Source of the DNA: Paralichthys olivaceus
Taxonomy: Eukaryota > Chordata > Actinopteri > Pleuronectiformes > Paralichthyidae
Direction of reading: 5' to 3'
DNA length: 64,000 nucleotides
Assembly: GCF_024713975.1 (NCBI RefSeq)
Contig: NC_091094.1
Coordinates: 25,940,501-26,004,500, forward strand
Position numbers and translations under genes: made by a program. This document shows positions 62,952 through 64,000 of the stretch, in pieces. Every line of letters begins with the position of its first letter. Within the stretch, counting starts at the first letter, position 1. The notes beneath the pieces were generated by a model, which was not told the origin of the DNA, did not search any database, and worked only from the letters and a program-made list of their open reading frames with translations.

Positions 62952-64000
62952 TCCAGTCAGCGTGTACACACAGACGCATGGGAATGATAATTGTAAGTTA
63001 TGGGCCTGGCATGAATTAAGAATGTTAACTCATATAACTGTGATATTCAATGTATTTTTTATTTCCCTAGCACAAGACAGTAAGGACGGTGTGGGTCTGG
63101 GTTCTATTGTAATGAATTAAAGGTAAGGCACAATCGTGAGACAGTTTTATGAAACATTTTGATAACCTTCTTTAACAACCTTGTGATGTATGTCTGTTTT
63201 ATAGGACTGTCATGAGGCAGGATATTGACTGTCACTGTTTTTTTTTTCCAGATTGAGGTTTTATTTAGATTATTTATTGGGTACTGTGCAATCCTGGTAT
63301 AATGGATAAAAGGGATAGTTCCACCCAGAAACGAAAATTCACTCAATATCTACTCACCCCTATGCCGATGGGGGAGTGGGTGAAGTGTTTGAGACCACAA
63401 AAAACTTTTGGTGTTTCAGGGGTAAACATTGTGGCAGCCAGATCAAACACAATTAAAGAATTAAAGACATTAGTGACTTATCTTCAGACGGCTAACAACA
63501 GAAAAAACCTAACATGCCTCCATACTGCTCGTGTGGTGTCATCCAAGTGTCATGTTATGTTTTTTCTGTTGTTTTATTATGTCTGCGGAAAGACTCACCA
63601 TTGACTTCAATTTGAGTCGAAATGTTCTCTTCTTTGGCGCTCCTTTTTGCGGTCCTCACTGTGCTCACTTCCTACTGTACAGCATAAAGGTGTCTCCCTG
63701 TGTGAGCTACATCCCAACTAGGCTGACATTCAATGTTTCGTTTGATTATTGTTGACTGATATGTCCATGACTTTTTCATGATTTAGTGCTTGCTTAGCCA
63801 AAAAAATCAACCCCTTCATTGCCGGTATCCACACAAAAGTAGTCACAACATTCACAGCTTTAAATCTACACAGAGTCTGAAACATCTCACCAACCAAATC
63901 TTTTGCACTGCCAGATGAAAATGACTCCAACGACATCAATGCCAAGCACAAATCCATACACTAATCAACCCTCCTGATCTTCAACTCCTCTGCCCACTGC

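Overview
This window looks like nuclear DNA of a teleost fish, probably a percomorph. The evidence is intron-rich vertebrate genes with short introns, many dinucleotide repeats, and several repeat families I recognise from fish genomes: a TTAA-flanked MITE with a GGTCCAGTGTGTAAGATTT end, a CAGGGGTCACC hAT-like element, and relic LINE tails. The species assignment is inference. No bacterial, viral or CRISPR feature was seen.

Six protein-coding genes can be assembled exon by exon with GT-AG junctions and consistent reading phase. In order they are: p3h1 (minus, 15 coding exons, 1670-11601), a collagen prolyl 3-hydroxylase of the ER; c1orf50 homologue (plus, 5 exons, 14253-17010); ap5b1 (minus, 3 coding exons, 17536-23354), a subunit of the AP-5 adaptor; nuf2 (plus, 13 exons, 24359-29971), a kinetochore Ndc80-complex subunit; cfap57/wdr65 (minus, 21 exons, 31053-41722), an axonemal WD-repeat and coiled-coil protein; and efcc1 (minus, 8 exons, 43227-60465), an EF-hand and coiled-coil protein. 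p3h1 and c1orf50 are head to head, as I recall for human 1p34, where CFAP57 is also nearby. c1orf50/ap5b1 and nuf2/cfap57 meet tail to tail with closely spaced or crossing polyadenylation signals.

The genes do not form one pathway. The ciliary theme is cfap57 plus a second RFX X-box-like site near 62451, which may be the promoter of a gene running off the right edge.

The most unusual structures are: (1) a 32-bp imperfect inverted repeat upstream of cfap57, in which each arm carries an RFX X-box next to a TCTCGCGGGA motif; (2) a repeat-expanded, lysine-rich, histone-H1-like C-terminal tail of about 220 residues on P3H1 that ends in KEEL; (3) a minisatellite of 32 uninterrupted 26-bp units in nuf2 intron 1. 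The 9.2-kb efcc1 intron 2 has no recognisable gene but contains GC-richer blocks that may be regulatory, and a perfect 18-bp hairpin.
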